Assembly: GCF_024139115.2 (NCBI RefSeq)
Contig: NC_085141.1
Location: 174,666,994 to 174,730,993 of the forward strand
Source of the DNA: Armigeres subalbatus
Lineage: Eukaryota; Arthropoda; Insecta; Diptera; Culicidae
Length of the DNA: 64,000 nucleotides
Direction of reading: 5' to 3'
Below, piece by piece: positions 49,401 to 58,727 of the stretch. Below the pieces are notes generated by a model. That model had not been told where the DNA came from and made no database searches. It saw only the letters and a program-made list of their open reading frames with translations. The translations under genes and the position numbers were made by a program. The first letter of the stretch is position 1; each line of letters begins with the position of its first letter.

Positions 49401-51736
49401 TTCGAAGTGATGTTCTGAAATATCTAAGTAGCCATGAACTAGAGTCTATTTATGGATCTGTCATATTTGTGTTTAAAATGAGCGAAAGAATGATTTAATT
49501 TGTTTTACTAAAACGGGAATCTAATTTCTTTTAATTTCAGAATTTAGGCGAGATTGGGATATGCACTTCTTCGAGAATTCAAGAAAATTGGAAAAAAAAG
49601 TTGTCTCAATCCACAATGGAAGTCTATATTGCTCCTTGGAGGATTTATGTGTGGGCGATCAAAACAAAAATGAAACTTTCAGATAGTTCCCCTGTTTTAT
49701 GTCCAATACAGCGTCTTCGGAGCACAGAACTGTCCCGATTTGAATCTGCATTGTGCTGCAGTAGACTGTACCGAGTGGGCGGGGTTATAGTCGTTCTTCA
49801 TTAATTGTACGAAATGCGAAACCACCACGTGATCTACCACAAAAAGCCCAAAAGTCGTGCGTTGTTTTCCGTTTCAAATCACTTCGTATTACTACAGTAT
49901 TAATTATGGTTCTTAATCTCTTACCATGTGTGAATGGCATATCTCATTATGATACGGTAAAAAATGTCTCAATTTACCAAAAGACCAAAAGATCTTCTTG
50001 ACTGGTAGTTGAGCTAAAAAACGTCAATTTTGGAATTCGTCACTTATTATTTCAATAAGCAAGCATGATATTCTCTTGGTTTTTCGAAAAGTTACAATTT
50101 GATGCATTCTCTGTTTGATTTTACTCCTCCTCGTGCCCTTACGTGATAGCTATTCTAGTTGGTCATCCTGCGGCCGCATAGTCATTGATGGGAAACAGTG
50201 TGATTCTATTGTCAAATGATTTGATGAAAATCATGGGTAAATTGTAATTCCAAATAATGTGGCTTAGAGCAAGGTGACTTATACTGGAACACATCTGATA
50301 CTGAGTTGACTCAAATGAATGTCAGATATTGTTCAGCAAAAATCACATTAATTGCTGTAAACCGCATTAGTTGGAATTACAATTTTAACAAGATTTTTGA
50401 AAGTTCAGTTTTGCCTTCCAGAGAATCACACATAGTCCATCGTTTGAATAGTGTCCCCATCAACATTTCTTCGAAGACACAGTATAGCTTTAAATATTTC
50501 TGAAGCAAGATAAAGAATTCCATGCGTACTCCAAAATGTTCATAAACACCTGCAAAGTTGAAAAGTAGTATATATATTCGGAAAGAAATATTTGATTGAA
50601 ATATCTCAGATTAAAATATGAAAACGTTTTCCAAGCTTTGATTTGCAGCAACATGTTGACAGCTTTATGTTTACAACGAAAAATTAATAAAGCACAGATT
50701 GCTGAGATCCATCTGTCTAAGAATTATAGTGGACACAGCATATGTCAAAAGGGGTGATTCAACAATTTATGGCACCATCGCATAAAAAGCTGGATAGTGG
50801 ATATTATTCCTTTTTTAAAAGCAGTTTGATATTATCTGAGGAATCTCTCTGGGCAGTGGGTTTCTGGGGAACGACAAAATCGCAGCCATCGAACTCAAGG
50901 ATTATCCTCACAGAATCCTGAACTGGAACCCCCTTGGAAGTTTTCAAGAGCACATTTTTATTATTCATTCCACGCAAAGCTGAAATAATAATAATAATGA
51001 CAGTTGTGGGTTGCTTCCGCTTTGAATGGGGTGCCCTTGAAAACACGAATGCTTTCAGTTTTGGATTCCGTGAGGATTGTCCTTAAAAAGAAAGTCAACA
51101 ACAGTTTACTTGACATTTTAATTCTTTCTATCTGCTATTCGAGTTGGATATGCCCCACAAGAAGTTCTCAGTGGGCATAGAAACTTATGCAACGGTGAAC
51201 ACTCCAAGCAAATAAAAAAGGGCGAGTATAAAGTAACAAGTTTGGGTTTTGTAAACAGAAATATAAGGAATTAGATCAGATAGGGATTGAATTATTTTCC
51301 TAAAATTGTTTATGTACTTTGACATTTTATACCTTCTATCGAACCGATATTTTTATCCAATATACATTATGAATAACAAAACTAATAAACTACATTTTTT
51401 TCCTTTTTCCCCAGTGGTTTCACCATTGAGATCGGTGCAGCCTTCACGGTACTACTGGCGTCCAAAATCGGTCTGCCCATTTCCACCACCCACTGCAAGG
51501 TCGGCTCGGTGGTGTTCGTTGGACAGGCCAGCGCACCAAAGAAGCTCTCGCCAGACGAGGAACGAGCAATGAAGCTGCGCAATCCGCACGAACATCACCA
51601 CTACGCCACGGGACAGCAAAAGGCCGTCGACTGGGGCTTGTTCCGGAATATTGTGTACGCTTGGGTGGTCACCGTCCCGGTGGCCGCACTGCTCAGTGCC
51701 GGGTTCATGTACGCCCTGTGCGCTATTGTGCTGTGA
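34233..51736 (+). CDS. PiT: PiT/SLC20 sodium-dependent phosphate transporter (six coding exons)
   Basis: Seen: joining 34233-34425, 40673-41098, 41158-41752, 41811-42167, 42235-42420 and 51415-51736 gives a 2,079-nt frame (692 aa plus TGA). Introns are GT-AG with phases 1,1,2,2,2. Residues 27-35 read GANDVANSF, and about 519-529 read GGNDVSNAIGP. These are the two inverted-repeat PHO4 signatures. LPISGTH and [14 protein letters not shown], typical of the two halves, follow. Hydrophobic segments flank a long hydrophilic Ser/Asn-rich loop at about residues 240-505. Family knowledge: SLC20 proteins cotransport Na+ and inorganic phosphate across the plasma membrane, and vertebrate members are 650-680 aa, so this copy is full length. 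The ATG at 34233 is chosen because [10 protein letters not shown] leads directly into the first membrane segment. Inference: a housekeeping phosphate importer. Introns 1 and 5 are swollen by transposable elements. Noncoding 5' exons are not resolved. Confidence 0.95.
34785..34833. repeat. hAT-type terminal fragment (AGGGGGGCTA...TTACGCC family)
   Basis: agggagggctagcccctcttatttacgcc resembles the right ends of the elements at 27470-30109 and 57570-57631. Only the terminus is recognisable. Confidence 0.4.
35437..35591. mobile_element. 155-bp MITE with TTA target duplication in BEL integrase
   Basis: TTA at 35434-35436 and 35592-35594 flanks inverted ends sharing ATTACGTAACGC. BEL integrase reads HANHSTV on one side and [10 protein letters not shown] on the other. 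It shares body sequence (gattacgtaacgcaaaaat, tgtcacactttttgtatga) with 28685-28770 and 29187-29270, and end structure with 43377-43540. Confidence 0.6.
36151..37345 (-). mobile_element. 5'-truncated R1-like LINE nested in the BEL/Pao RT
   Basis: On the minus strand, [26 protein letters not shown] and [14 protein letters not shown] match the C-terminal region of the larger R1-like element at 44452-48971. A 3' UTR follows, with a short oligo(A) tail (plus-strand T run 36151-36157). BEL sequence with YVDD lies on one side, and BEL YFPRF...LHVFTDASE resumes directly after the tail, so this LINE interrupts BEL. No clear target duplication was found; some BEL sequence may have been lost. Confidence 0.7.
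36399..36691. mobile_element. MITE with CCCAAGTAACCA termini, inside the R1-like insert
   Basis: Perfect 12-bp inverted ends: CCCAAGTAACCA at 36399-36410 and TGGTTACTTGGG at 36680-36691. The 293-bp body is AT-rich and noncoding. The flanking dinucleotide TC is repeated on both sides, a tentative 2-bp duplication. R1-like 3' UTR sequence lies on both sides. Confidence 0.65.
38132..38227. mobile_element. 96-bp hairpin MITE of the CCCAAGTAAC family in BEL protease/RT
   Basis: The right end reads GTTACTTGGG and the left end CCCTAATAAC, with further inverted similarity (ACATTT, GTTTTAT) and an internal hairpin around ctcttgaagag / cttcaagag. It separates BEL protease ([12 protein letters not shown]...SLREGQ) from the RT start ([11 protein letters not shown]). 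It is related by its ends to the element at 36399-36691. Confidence 0.55.
39440..40265. repeat. Polypyrimidine (CTT/CCTT/TTTC) tract in PiT intron 1
   Basis: About 0.8 kb of almost pure C/T on the plus strand, without one fixed unit. It is followed by a degenerate run of CAGCCTT phrases to about 40450. Long frames through it are Phe/Leu/Ser-rich artefacts. It ends about 400 bp before the exon 2 acceptor. Confidence 0.85.
40673..41098 (+). CDS. PiT: PiT coding exon 2
   Basis: The acceptor is tctcattttcag|GT. The exon encodes [17 protein letters not shown] and then membrane segments with [20 protein letters not shown] and [10 protein letters not shown], ending FSIVHDGPK. The donor is GTGAGT at 41099. 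The following intron is only 59 nt. Confidence 0.95.
41158..41752 (+). CDS. PiT: PiT coding exon 3
   Basis: The acceptor is gttgttacag. A hydrophobic segment ([20 protein letters not shown]) is followed by PWQRKK and the start of the large cytoplasmic loop, rich in Ser, Asn and Pro. Donor GTAAGA at 41753, phase 2, intron 58 nt. Confidence 0.94.
41811..42167 (+). CDS. PiT: PiT coding exon 4
   Basis: The acceptor is ctcttttacag. The exon completes the Ser/Thr/Asn-rich loop, then enters [19 protein letters not shown]. The donor GTGCGT at 42168 splits the Ser codon of the second PiT signature. Intron 67 nt. Confidence 0.94.
42235..42420 (+). CDS. PiT: PiT coding exon 5
   Basis: The acceptor is tatttttag. 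The exon completes SNAIGP and encodes a membrane segment plus [32 protein letters not shown]. The strong donor is GTAAGTATT at 42421. It opens the 8,994-nt intron 5. Confidence 0.95.
42421..43057. other. Unassigned start of PiT intron 5
   Basis: After the donor there is AT-rich DNA, then a less AT-rich stretch from about 42760 that runs into the tRNA-like head at 43058. It could be 5' sequence of that SINE, but this is not established. Confidence 0.4.
43058..43200 (+). mobile_element. tRNA-derived SINE (TCCTTCGTAGCTTAG family)
   Basis: A tRNA-like head at 43058-43132 has an acceptor TCCTTCG/CGAAGGG, a D arm GCTT/AGGC, an A-box-like TAGCTTAGTTGG and a B box GGTTCGAGTCC. The anticodon stem does not pair. 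The tail after it (agtggtcacctccaatacat) matches the 27.2-kb copy, so this is a SINE, not a tRNA gene. Confidence 0.6.
43220..44345 (-). mobile_element. LINE reverse-transcriptase fragment (jockey/CR1 group) in PiT intron 5
   Basis: Minus-strand pieces in order: [72 protein letters not shown]; and, beyond a [23 protein letters not shown]. These match the linker, the N-terminal RT block and the catalytic RT block A of jockey/CR1-group LINEs. Several frameshifts and stops are present. The MITE at 43377-43540 splits it. Confidence 0.65.
43377..43540. mobile_element. 164-bp MITE, 26-bp TIR, TTA target duplication
   Basis: TTA at 43374-43376 and 43541-43543. The ends begin GGGGCCGTA and share ATTACGTAAGCA; the 26-bp TIRs differ at two sites. 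The interior is G-rich (tggggggaggggg) and noncoding. LINE RT sequence continues on both sides. A TTA duplication fits PIF/Harbinger-type or mosquito 3-bp MITEs. Confidence 0.75.
44655..44765. repeat. 31-bp tandem repeat in R1-like 3' UTR
   Basis: actagctacccactag recurs starting at 44655, 44686, 44717 and 44748, an exact 31-bp period with mismatches between copies. It lies directly after the ORF2 end. Confidence 0.85.
44760..47640 (-). pseudogene. R1-like ORF2: AP endonuclease and reverse transcriptase, broken
   Basis: Endonuclease part (47765-47130) shows [34 protein letters not shown] and ESFIDVTF, the DFN and late-Asp motifs of AP-like nicking enzymes. RT part shows [64 protein letters not shown] and the catalytic FADD. 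The C-terminus has [20 protein letters not shown] and [17 protein letters not shown] interrupts [14 protein letters not shown] near 46325. Frameshifts occur just before FADD (about 45830) and near 45420. It cannot be translated as one protein. Confidence 0.85.
47620..48690 (-). pseudogene. R1-like ORF1 (gag-like, CCHC zinc knuckles), frameshifted
   Basis: Starts [12 protein letters not shown] near 48690. A conserved block reads [20 protein letters not shown] and [18 protein letters not shown] (48192-47860). Then, in another frame, [14 protein letters not shown] (a CX2CX4HX4C knuckle, near 47845) is followed by [13 protein letters not shown], whose first Cys is Tyr, and CLICAS. ORF1 proteins of this clade bind the element RNA. 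Frame changes between blocks show the copy is broken. Confidence 0.75.
48987..50894. other. PiT intron 5 remainder, no gene seen
   Basis: AT-rich. At 49187-49325 there is a repeat around atatgcagtttctcaaacaa that also occurs at 60480-60515. Nothing else was recognised. Confidence 0.5.
50895..51086. mobile_element. Foldback MITE related to 8989-9217
   Basis: The left arm (aaggattatcctcacagaatcc) and right arm (ggattccgtgaggattgtcctt) are inverted. The right arm shares aatgacagttgt, ggttgcttccg and ggattccgtgagga with the right arm of 8989-9217. A short ATA run sits between the arms. Confidence 0.55.
51415..51736 (+). CDS. PiT: PiT coding exon 6 and stop
   Basis: A long polypyrimidine tract ends in ccccag at 51414. 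The exon encodes [20 protein letters not shown], then [17 protein letters not shown], and a final hydrophobic helix, ending ALCAIVL and TGA. It is 9 kb from exon 5 but continues the PiT fold exactly. Confidence 0.95.
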
Positions 51737-52183
51737 AATAACAACAACGAGGATGCATAGAGGAAGCGGTGGAAGACGGAAGACGTCGTCTGGTGATGGA
51801 AACTGCTGCTTATTTTAAGTTGTTATATTAGTTGGATATAAATGTGTCGAATCCTTCTATGGATTTTGATTCACGTCAAAAGTTTTAAAAGCGCTTTTTG
51901 TGAAAAGTTTAATTTATACATTTGTTTTAAAGAAAAACGTATAACAGTCTGAAGATATTAATGATTTTGTAAGTCTTGTTTAGACGAAAAGTAGACTTAA
52001 AGGAAAACTTGTTATTTTTACCATGGCTTCCTAATATGGAACACAGAAAGAGCTTTTAGTTGTACTTCATTTTGATGGAGCTTATGCAAATAAAAGTAGT
52101 TTATCTCGATGATTAAGTATAATAGCTGGGAGTAATTACTATGATAAATACAATAATTAATTTTAAGTGTACATCTCAATAAA
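51737..52183 (+). promoter_or_regulatory. PiT 3' UTR with poly(A) signals
   Basis: AATAAA hexamers at 52089-52094 and 52178-52183 follow the stop codon in AT-rich DNA. Either could direct cleavage. Which one is used cannot be told from sequence. Confidence 0.5.
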
Positions 52184-53232
52184 ACAAGTGATAACCCACA
52201 AATTTAAAACAAAGAAAAATAATAAAAAATCGCTGTTGAAAAACCAAAAACAATCAAATGAACTGCACTTGTTTCGACTCAATCAGTAAGCAAACATAAA
52301 ACACTGTCAATTTTATGCTACCATCAATACTAATGCTCGCTTATTTGCTTAAAATCATCGGGACGACAACCATACGCATATTCTGGGGCTCTTTAACCTT
52401 CCTTATATGTTTGTCAGAACATTACAACACTAACTTTTTTGAAAGTTTTTTTTGCTGTTTACTTTTGCTAAAGCAACCATGGCGATCTAGACTTACTTCA
52501 CAGTCCAAGCACCGGCTAGACCTAATGTCATCTGATAAAATGTGGTGTTAAATTGATGTCCCGCCTTAATCGCCGATTTGCCTTGGCTTTCGGCGTGGGT
52601 GGTAGTGATATTGCAAGAAAAAAACGTTATTAAATGTGTTGTTTAATTGAATGTTGTCCGTAGGGCTCCCACGCTTCAAGCGATAGACACTTCCTATAAC
52701 GGTAATCCTTATAGGAATCGATATATGTTTAGAAAAGATGTACCAGCATAGATAGAATGCGCATTAGAATGCCAATGCACACACGGCTCTCCGTTTAAAT
52801 TTTGTTTTCCGATTCGTATTATCGAATTATGCATCCTACAAGTTGTTGGGGCTCAAAGCTGTGCATCCCGTAAGGTCACATCCGTTTGTTTCCTCCCACG
52901 TAATAGTAACCAAGCGAATTTCTTTTTATTTAAATTTGATTTTTCTCATTTTTCTTCTCAATGATAGCTGCTTACAAGAGCGATAATAGGTTCCATAAAT
53001 AGTTTAGCATGTAGATTATCTCGTGACAAAATGCTCGAAAAATTGCTTGGACCGAAAAGAAACGTGTAGAACACTGAATGACCACGAACATCTGGTAGTC
53101 GAGCAGGAAACGTAAAATTTATATTAGAATTATTAATTACTTATATTAAGGGTGATACTTACAATTAAATAAAAAAGAGGACAAGTGGAAAAAGATAAAA
53201 CAAACTAAAAAGCAAAAAAGAACTTAGCTAAG
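52184..53232. other. Downstream of PiT, no gene recognised
   Basis: AT-rich DNA with no recognisable motif. Confidence 0.45.
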
Positions 53233-53418
53233 GTGAAATTTTCCATGGAACCCGATAAATGTTGCTCTCCATGTAAAGAGTGCGCTCAGCGTGAAACCTT
53301 CTGTAATACGAAGCCACGTTGCAACGCTCTTACATCTCATTCAATTGAGTTAAGCGCTGACAAAAGAGAAATAACTATAGTATGTGGAATATGTGGAAAT
53401 TTTGTTAACTTACGCTGA
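53233..53418 (+). CDS. Small cysteine-rich ORF, unproven
   Basis: From an ATG at 53245 the frame reads MEPDKCCSPCKECAQRETFC and so on, ending CGICGNFVNLR. Eight Cys in 57 residues include two CXXC pairs. It has no signal peptide, no known family and no neighbour that suggests a role. The alternative is chance, since it lies in AT-rich DNA. Recorded because the Cys spacing is more regular than expected. Confidence 0.2.
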   Translation: MKFSMEPDKCCSPCKECAQRETFCNTKPRCNALTSHSIELSADKREITIVCGICGNFVNLR

Positions 53419-53859
53419 GGAAAAAAATGTCGTCTTTCATCTTTGGAAATAAACTAAGCTGAATGAAATCCGATTCGACTCATACAAATATTAAAATGAT
53501 GTAACGCAACGAAATACTTAACGGCAGAGGTTGTACTTAACCGAAGCGATGAAAATGCCGAGTCGTTGAAAATGTATCAAAACGCTGTTCTCGTTTAAAG
53601 AAATCTAATGCAACTGAATTAACTGTAATTTGTCACCAAAACATGGAGATTATCCGGCCATCAACTTAAAACAGTTTAATTTCAAAAAATGAAAGATGTA
53701 ACCAAAAAAATCCCATAAAACTGTAAGGCATAATAGAAAGTAATAAATCTTTCGTCCTGACACGATGTGCAAATTGTGTGTTTTTCCTTCTGCCATTTTG
53801 ACGCATAAAATCCAATTTCCCGGGTCAATTACATAAAAGGGCATTTGTTATGTAAGGTA

Positions 53860-53925
53860 GCAGTTCTCAATATGGGGGGTACATGTACCCCTGGAGATAC
53901 CATCATTGGAATAAAAGGGTGAGTA
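53860..53925. repeat. hAT-type terminus fragment (cagttctcaatatgggg)
   Basis: gcagttctcaatatgggggg followed by tacatgtacccctgg resembles the widespread cagcggttctcaaactgggg hAT terminus. No matching second end was seen. Confidence 0.4.
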
Positions 53926-54138
53926 CCTACCTGGGTACCTGGTTGGGTAGAGCGTCAATCGATACATCTTTGTCTGGCGAATTGTAGAGCTCCATAATCG
54001 TCGATTTTGGGCGATGTTGCTCCAGTTTTCTTGAACTTTTAGGGTCCCGTGTTGTGGCCTTCTACGAAGTCGCCGGCCTCTATCCGGTTTACCGCTCTAT
54101 TCGTTCTACCGTATAAAGGGTGAGTATCTAAGACAAAA

Positions 54139-54419
54139 AAATGGGGCCCTCCTTAGCCGTGCGGTAAGACACGCGGCTACAAATCAAGACCATGCTGAGG
54201 GTGGCTGGGCTTGATTCCCGGTGCCGGTCTAGGCAATTTTCGGATTGGAAATTGTCTCGACTTCCCTGGGCATAAAAGTATCATCGTGTTAGCCTCATGA
54301 TATACGAATGCAAAAATGGTAACTTGGCTTAGAAACCTCGCAGTTAATAACTGTGGAAGCTGCGAGGCGGCTTTGTCCCAGTGTGGGGATGTAATGCCAA
54401 TAAGAAGAAGAAAAAGAAG
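54139..54419 (+). mobile_element. Feilai-like tRNA-derived SINE with perfect 13-bp TSD
   Basis: ATCTAAGACAAAA at 54126-54138 and 54420-54432. The head ccttagccgtgcggtaagac is followed by a B-box-like cttgattcccggtgcc, the body ttccctgggcataaaagtatc, and a tail aagaagaagaaaaagaag. It would be copied by the machinery of a LINE in trans. Confidence 0.85.
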
Positions 54420-54575
54420 ATCTAAGACAAAATGCGAATGGCGGTTGTATTTTAAACTGTGATTGATATAAATTTATATCCCCCCCCATTGATTTTTTGC
54501 CTTTCCCGTATTTGTGGTTAAATTTTATTGTTTGGGGGAGAAATTTCAAATTTCATTGGAAAAATAAAATACAGT

Positions 54576-54740
54576 CGACTCTCTACATCTCGATGTTCTG
54601 TATCTCGATATCTCTCTCTATGTCGATGGTTTCCTCGGTCTCTTCAATCTACGTATGTTTGGGCATTCTACATCTCGATAACCTCCTCATCTCGATATTT
54701 CTCTATCTCGATGTGATCTGATCATATTTATTTTGTTCTG
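54576..54740. repeat. Degenerate 'ctcgat' repeat beginning acagtcgactctctacatct
   Basis: catctcgat/tatgtcgat recurs about ten times in 150 bp after acagtcgactctct, a terminus style seen in pogo-like MITEs. A possible partner, gggtggagagtctc, is at 55000. Confidence 0.45.
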
Positions 54741-55575
54741 GATTCACTCTCCTTATGTCGATATGTTCAAATTTTTAGGCTACTAGACCATCTTTGGACA
54801 ATAATAAACATATCAAACATATCATCGTGGCGCGCGCATCGGATTTAGCGGAGTTTGACGTTTGTTCACTACCGCCATCTGGTTCGTGGTTTGCCCAACT
54901 TGAAAACAACAGATGTCGTTAGGGTGTTTACGACGATGAATTTTATGAGTGAATGTGTTGTCTGTTTGTCTGTGGTTTGATTTTGGTTTGAGTAGTCGGG
55001 GGTGGAGAGTCTCGGTCTAGGGGAGGGCATGGCACCAGCTGGTGGGATGTAATTTTTAAAGGCGATTTAAAGCACTGTGCGCATGAATTGCAATAGAAAT
55101 TGTTTGACTAAGTTTATCGCTCATTCGTCCTAGAACTAACATAAAAAAAAAATCGCGAATAATACAATTGAGTTCCAATGATGCTGTGATTGCTTCAAAA
55201 CGCTGTGTCTGTGTCAACTTGTCTTCTAAATGTGGTTAAGTGTGTAATCATGAATCTTCTTCGAATTATCTATAAATGAAATTCGATATGAGTATATTTC
55301 TGAAAGTTTTCAAGCATTTCCATGATTACTTAATGCATAAAGATCTCGATTTTTTTGAAATTTGAAATTTTTGAAACTTTTTAGATGTGGAATAAATTCC
55401 ACGAAATTTTGTCATAATCAGTAGAAGTATTCATGCAATTCCAAAATGTATGCTATGTGCTGAAATAGTTAAGTACCGATGAACACAAATTTGGAATCCG
55501 AAAGTGTTTTTTATGAGTCATAAATTCCATGAGTCATAAAATTATGAGTCATAAATCAAATTCTAGAATAACATA

Positions 55576-56624
55576 CACTCTGAAAAATCTTCACGTCATA
55601 TTTACCTGAAAACAAATGTGGTTCTCATCCACCCTACTTTTCACGTAAGAGTGACCTGAATGACAAGTAACCTGAACAAAATTTAGTTTCCTTGAGTTAC
55701 GTGATTTATCCGGTGACTCTGACTGGATCTTCCAGTACTTATGACGTGAAGCATGAAAGTAGTTACGTGTTTTATCAGGTGAACCTAACGTGATTTGTAC
55801 GTACTGGATACGTGAAATTTTAGTGAAATCTACAAGACAGCAGGTAACCACTACATGTTTTAAAATGTATTGCAATATAGTGATTTTGGAATGAATGCCA
55901 AAATGAACAGAACAGGGACTGCCCATAAAAGGAAGCTTTTTCGCGTTATTGACAGGGAATGCCGTCATTTTGTCATTGCGCTTTGGAGTTATCACAGAAA
56001 TACTGTTGAAGAAAAACAATGTAATCGGCGGATGTTGAATTAAATTTATCAGATTTGTTGAGAAATTATGTCAATGATAATCGCTGAAAATTTGAAACTA
56101 GTTGCTTGCTCGAAAATTGCTAATATTGCCGCTTTTAATTAACCAAAAAGTAGTGGAACCTAGGCTATAAACTTTATACTAACGCGACCGGAAAACTGTA
56201 GCTCTAGACTTCCATGTAGCTTCCTTTTCTTTCACATAATTTTTCAACGAATCTAATAAATTTTATCCAACCTCCGTTGCTTTTTTTTTCAAAGAGGAGA
56301 AATGCAGGCACGGAAAATATCCGCCTAGATGCACCTGAAATATCACTTACCTCCGCCCGCGAAGTATCATCATGTTTAGGTTATGTATTATTAATTCTTG
56401 TTTACAATGCAGGTCTTCCGCAAATGCCGAAGCTGCAATCACACTAACACAATCTCACTTGAATTGTTTACGTGGATATACAGTCATATTCACCAAGATT
56501 TTTAGTAAAAGTTACGTGAATTTCTGGTGAGCATTACTAACGTCACGTAACAATCGTCATTTGTTCAAGACAGATCAGTTACGTGATTTTTCACGTGAAT
56601 ATGACGTGATGGTTTTTTAGAGTG
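55576..56624. mobile_element. 1.05-kb long-TIR transposon with TA duplication, noncoding
   Basis: TA at 55574-55575 and 56625-56626. The ends CACTCTGAAAAATCTTCACG and CACTCTAAAAAACCATCACG are inverted, and the similarity continues through GTCATATT(T)AC. Subterminal ttacgtga motifs repeat near both ends. The 142-codon minus frame inside has no family match. Confidence 0.7.
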
Positions 56625-57569
56625 TAGGGTTTTTGTAGTTACTGACGTTTGGAAGAGGCTTAATTATGTTTTTCTGAATAGGTGAGAGATTTCTCTGCAA
56701 AAATCAAAGAGACTTGAGAAGCAACCAAATCGATCTGAATTGTGCTGCAAAAGAAATGTTTTCTGATACGAACTGGTTTCTAAATCTATTTTTTATCCTA
56801 AAACAAATTCTAAATAAAGCAGGCACAAAAGAGTTTTCCGATGATCCTTATGAAATCCTTAAAACATTAAATGGAACAAGATCTTTTGAGGATTATAAAA
56901 ATATTTCTATAATGCAATCTCTGTTGTGAGTGCGAAGGTTGCATAAGTTTTGTCCTAATACTTTCAATGGAATGCGTTGTTGATTTTTCTGTCATTGTAA
57001 CAAAGATTCTTAAGTTTTATAATTTTATATCTTTCAGTGCCAGAATTATATAGCGAGAGCAAAAAGCTCCATAGGAATTTGATCAACAGTTTTGCGGCAT
57101 ACCTTGCGATTAACTCGAAGATTTTCGAAAGAATGGTCGTTCGAAATTTCATTGACCGGATTTGTGTACATGTGCTCATTTTGATGTAGTTGCTTCAGTC
57201 TTTTTTGAAGCGGATGGTAGTTTAATAGAACAGAAATATTTATATCTTAATACAATTATGTTTTTATGTTTCTGCGACCAGGATACTAGTCAAACAAATG
57301 CAGAACAAATTTATTATTTTAAGCTAGCAACTGTTCTAATTCATTGATTGATTTTAGGCATTGATTTTAGCTTAAAAATCGAGAAAATGTTCCCGGGGGT
57401 CCAACTTAAATATTTCGATGCTTTGCTGAACAAATGGTCATAGATGTGATAACGCAATAAAATGATGTTTATGGAATTCATAATCAAAATATGTAATAAG
57501 AAATATGTAGGAAATATGTAAATGAAATAAAAACTGACTAAGTTGGAATTACTTTTCAAAATTTTCTGG

Positions 57570-57631
57570 GGGGGGCACAAGTAGGTCTGGAGGGGGCCAG
57601 GCCCCCCCGGCCCCCCTTATTTACGCCAATG
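57570..57631. repeat. hAT-type right terminus (ggccccccttatttacgccaatg)
   Basis: It matches the end structure of 27470-30109: a C-rich block, then ttacgccaatg. No partner left end was identified. Confidence 0.45.
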
Positions 57632-57869
57632 CACAAACCCCCATATATTTTTTGATAGTTGATGCTCAAGTTGGCGCTTCGGTCGTAATGGAACGTACAC
57701 ACGGTCAAGCAGTTTGACCAAAATTGACTCCACCTCTCGTTTATTTAAACATCCATCAAGTTTCACCAACAGCGGCACGAACAATCAATTTATTCGACCA
57801 ACAATATCACACACGAACGACCGAAGTGCCAACTTGAGCACCAACCATCAAAAAATGGGGGTTTGTGCA
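57631..57869. mobile_element. 239-bp MITE with ~55-bp TIR
   Basis: gcacaaaccccca...gctcaagttggcgcttcggtcgt at the left mirrors acgaccgaagtgccaacttgagc...tgggggtttgtgc at the right. It abuts the hAT terminus at 57631 exactly. Confidence 0.7.
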
Positions 57870-57954
57870 ACTTCACTACAAATGCTCAAACATGTTCGGC
57901 GAACCTTGACTCCGCCCCCGACAACTCGAACAAAAATCAAACCGTTTTATTTTT

Positions 57955-58340
57955 GACTTTCTCGTACAACAAAGTTGTACCGAAAGGCTATCATTTCACT
58001 CCAAAATCGAACTTTTTATAGAACTCTCGGAGATCCATGATGTTTTATACCAATCGACTTAGCTCGTCCAGCTGAACAAATGTCTGTCTGTCCGTGTGTA
58101 TGTGTGTGTGTGTGTTTGCACACGATACTGAAAAACATTATCCACTTTTTCAAATAGTAATTCTTAACCAATTTTCTCGCAACAAGTTGCATTCGACAGG
58201 GGACAAAGCCTTGTTGATCACTATTGAATTTGATAACGATCGACCATTGCGTTTAAAAGTTATTAAGAAAATGGAATCGAACTATATAAGCGCCATATAA
58301 GGTTGGTGTCTTGGCTAAATGCGAGAAAAGCAGTATCACC
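57955..58340 (+). repeat. Interspersed 'cgtacaacaaagttgtacc' repeat with (GT)n
   Basis: cgtacaacaaagttgtaccg, gaccattgcgtttaaaag and a (tg)n run near 58096-58117 form a unit I recall as common in Aedes DNA. Class unknown; no ends found. Confidence 0.3.
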
Positions 58341-58727
58341 ACTCGGTGAATTAAGTTGGGTTTTTATTGTTCAACCAATTTCGGATTTGTTGGGCTGTTT
58401 CGAAAAATAATTTAATAAGCTCCTACAACACGATCGATTCTGTACTAAATGATTTTGTCTTCAAAGCAGACATTACTTTCTTCGCTTCGTGTTCTTCCGC
58501 ACTAGCTGGCGTGACAAGCATCAATACGATCGATCGCACACTGATTAAATAAATTTTTGCTTTGCGAGGCAAAATTGTTTTAGCTCGCGTTTTCTCTGAC
58601 CAGCTGCAGGAGCCTGATCAGCAACAACATGATCGATGTTGTGCAAATAGTCAAACAATATCACACAATTTAAATTTAAATCTTGGGGCCTGTATTTTTA
58701 TTTTTATAGCATGTAATTATAAAATAA

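Noticed and set aside
55591..56019. 142-codon minus-strand frame
   Set aside because: Lies wholly in the long-TIR element, begins in the terminal repeat, and matches no transposase.
56714..56929. 71-codon frame ending SFEDYKNISIMQSLL
   Set aside because: Looks protein-like but lacks an ATG near its start, convincing splice sites and any family; left uncalled.
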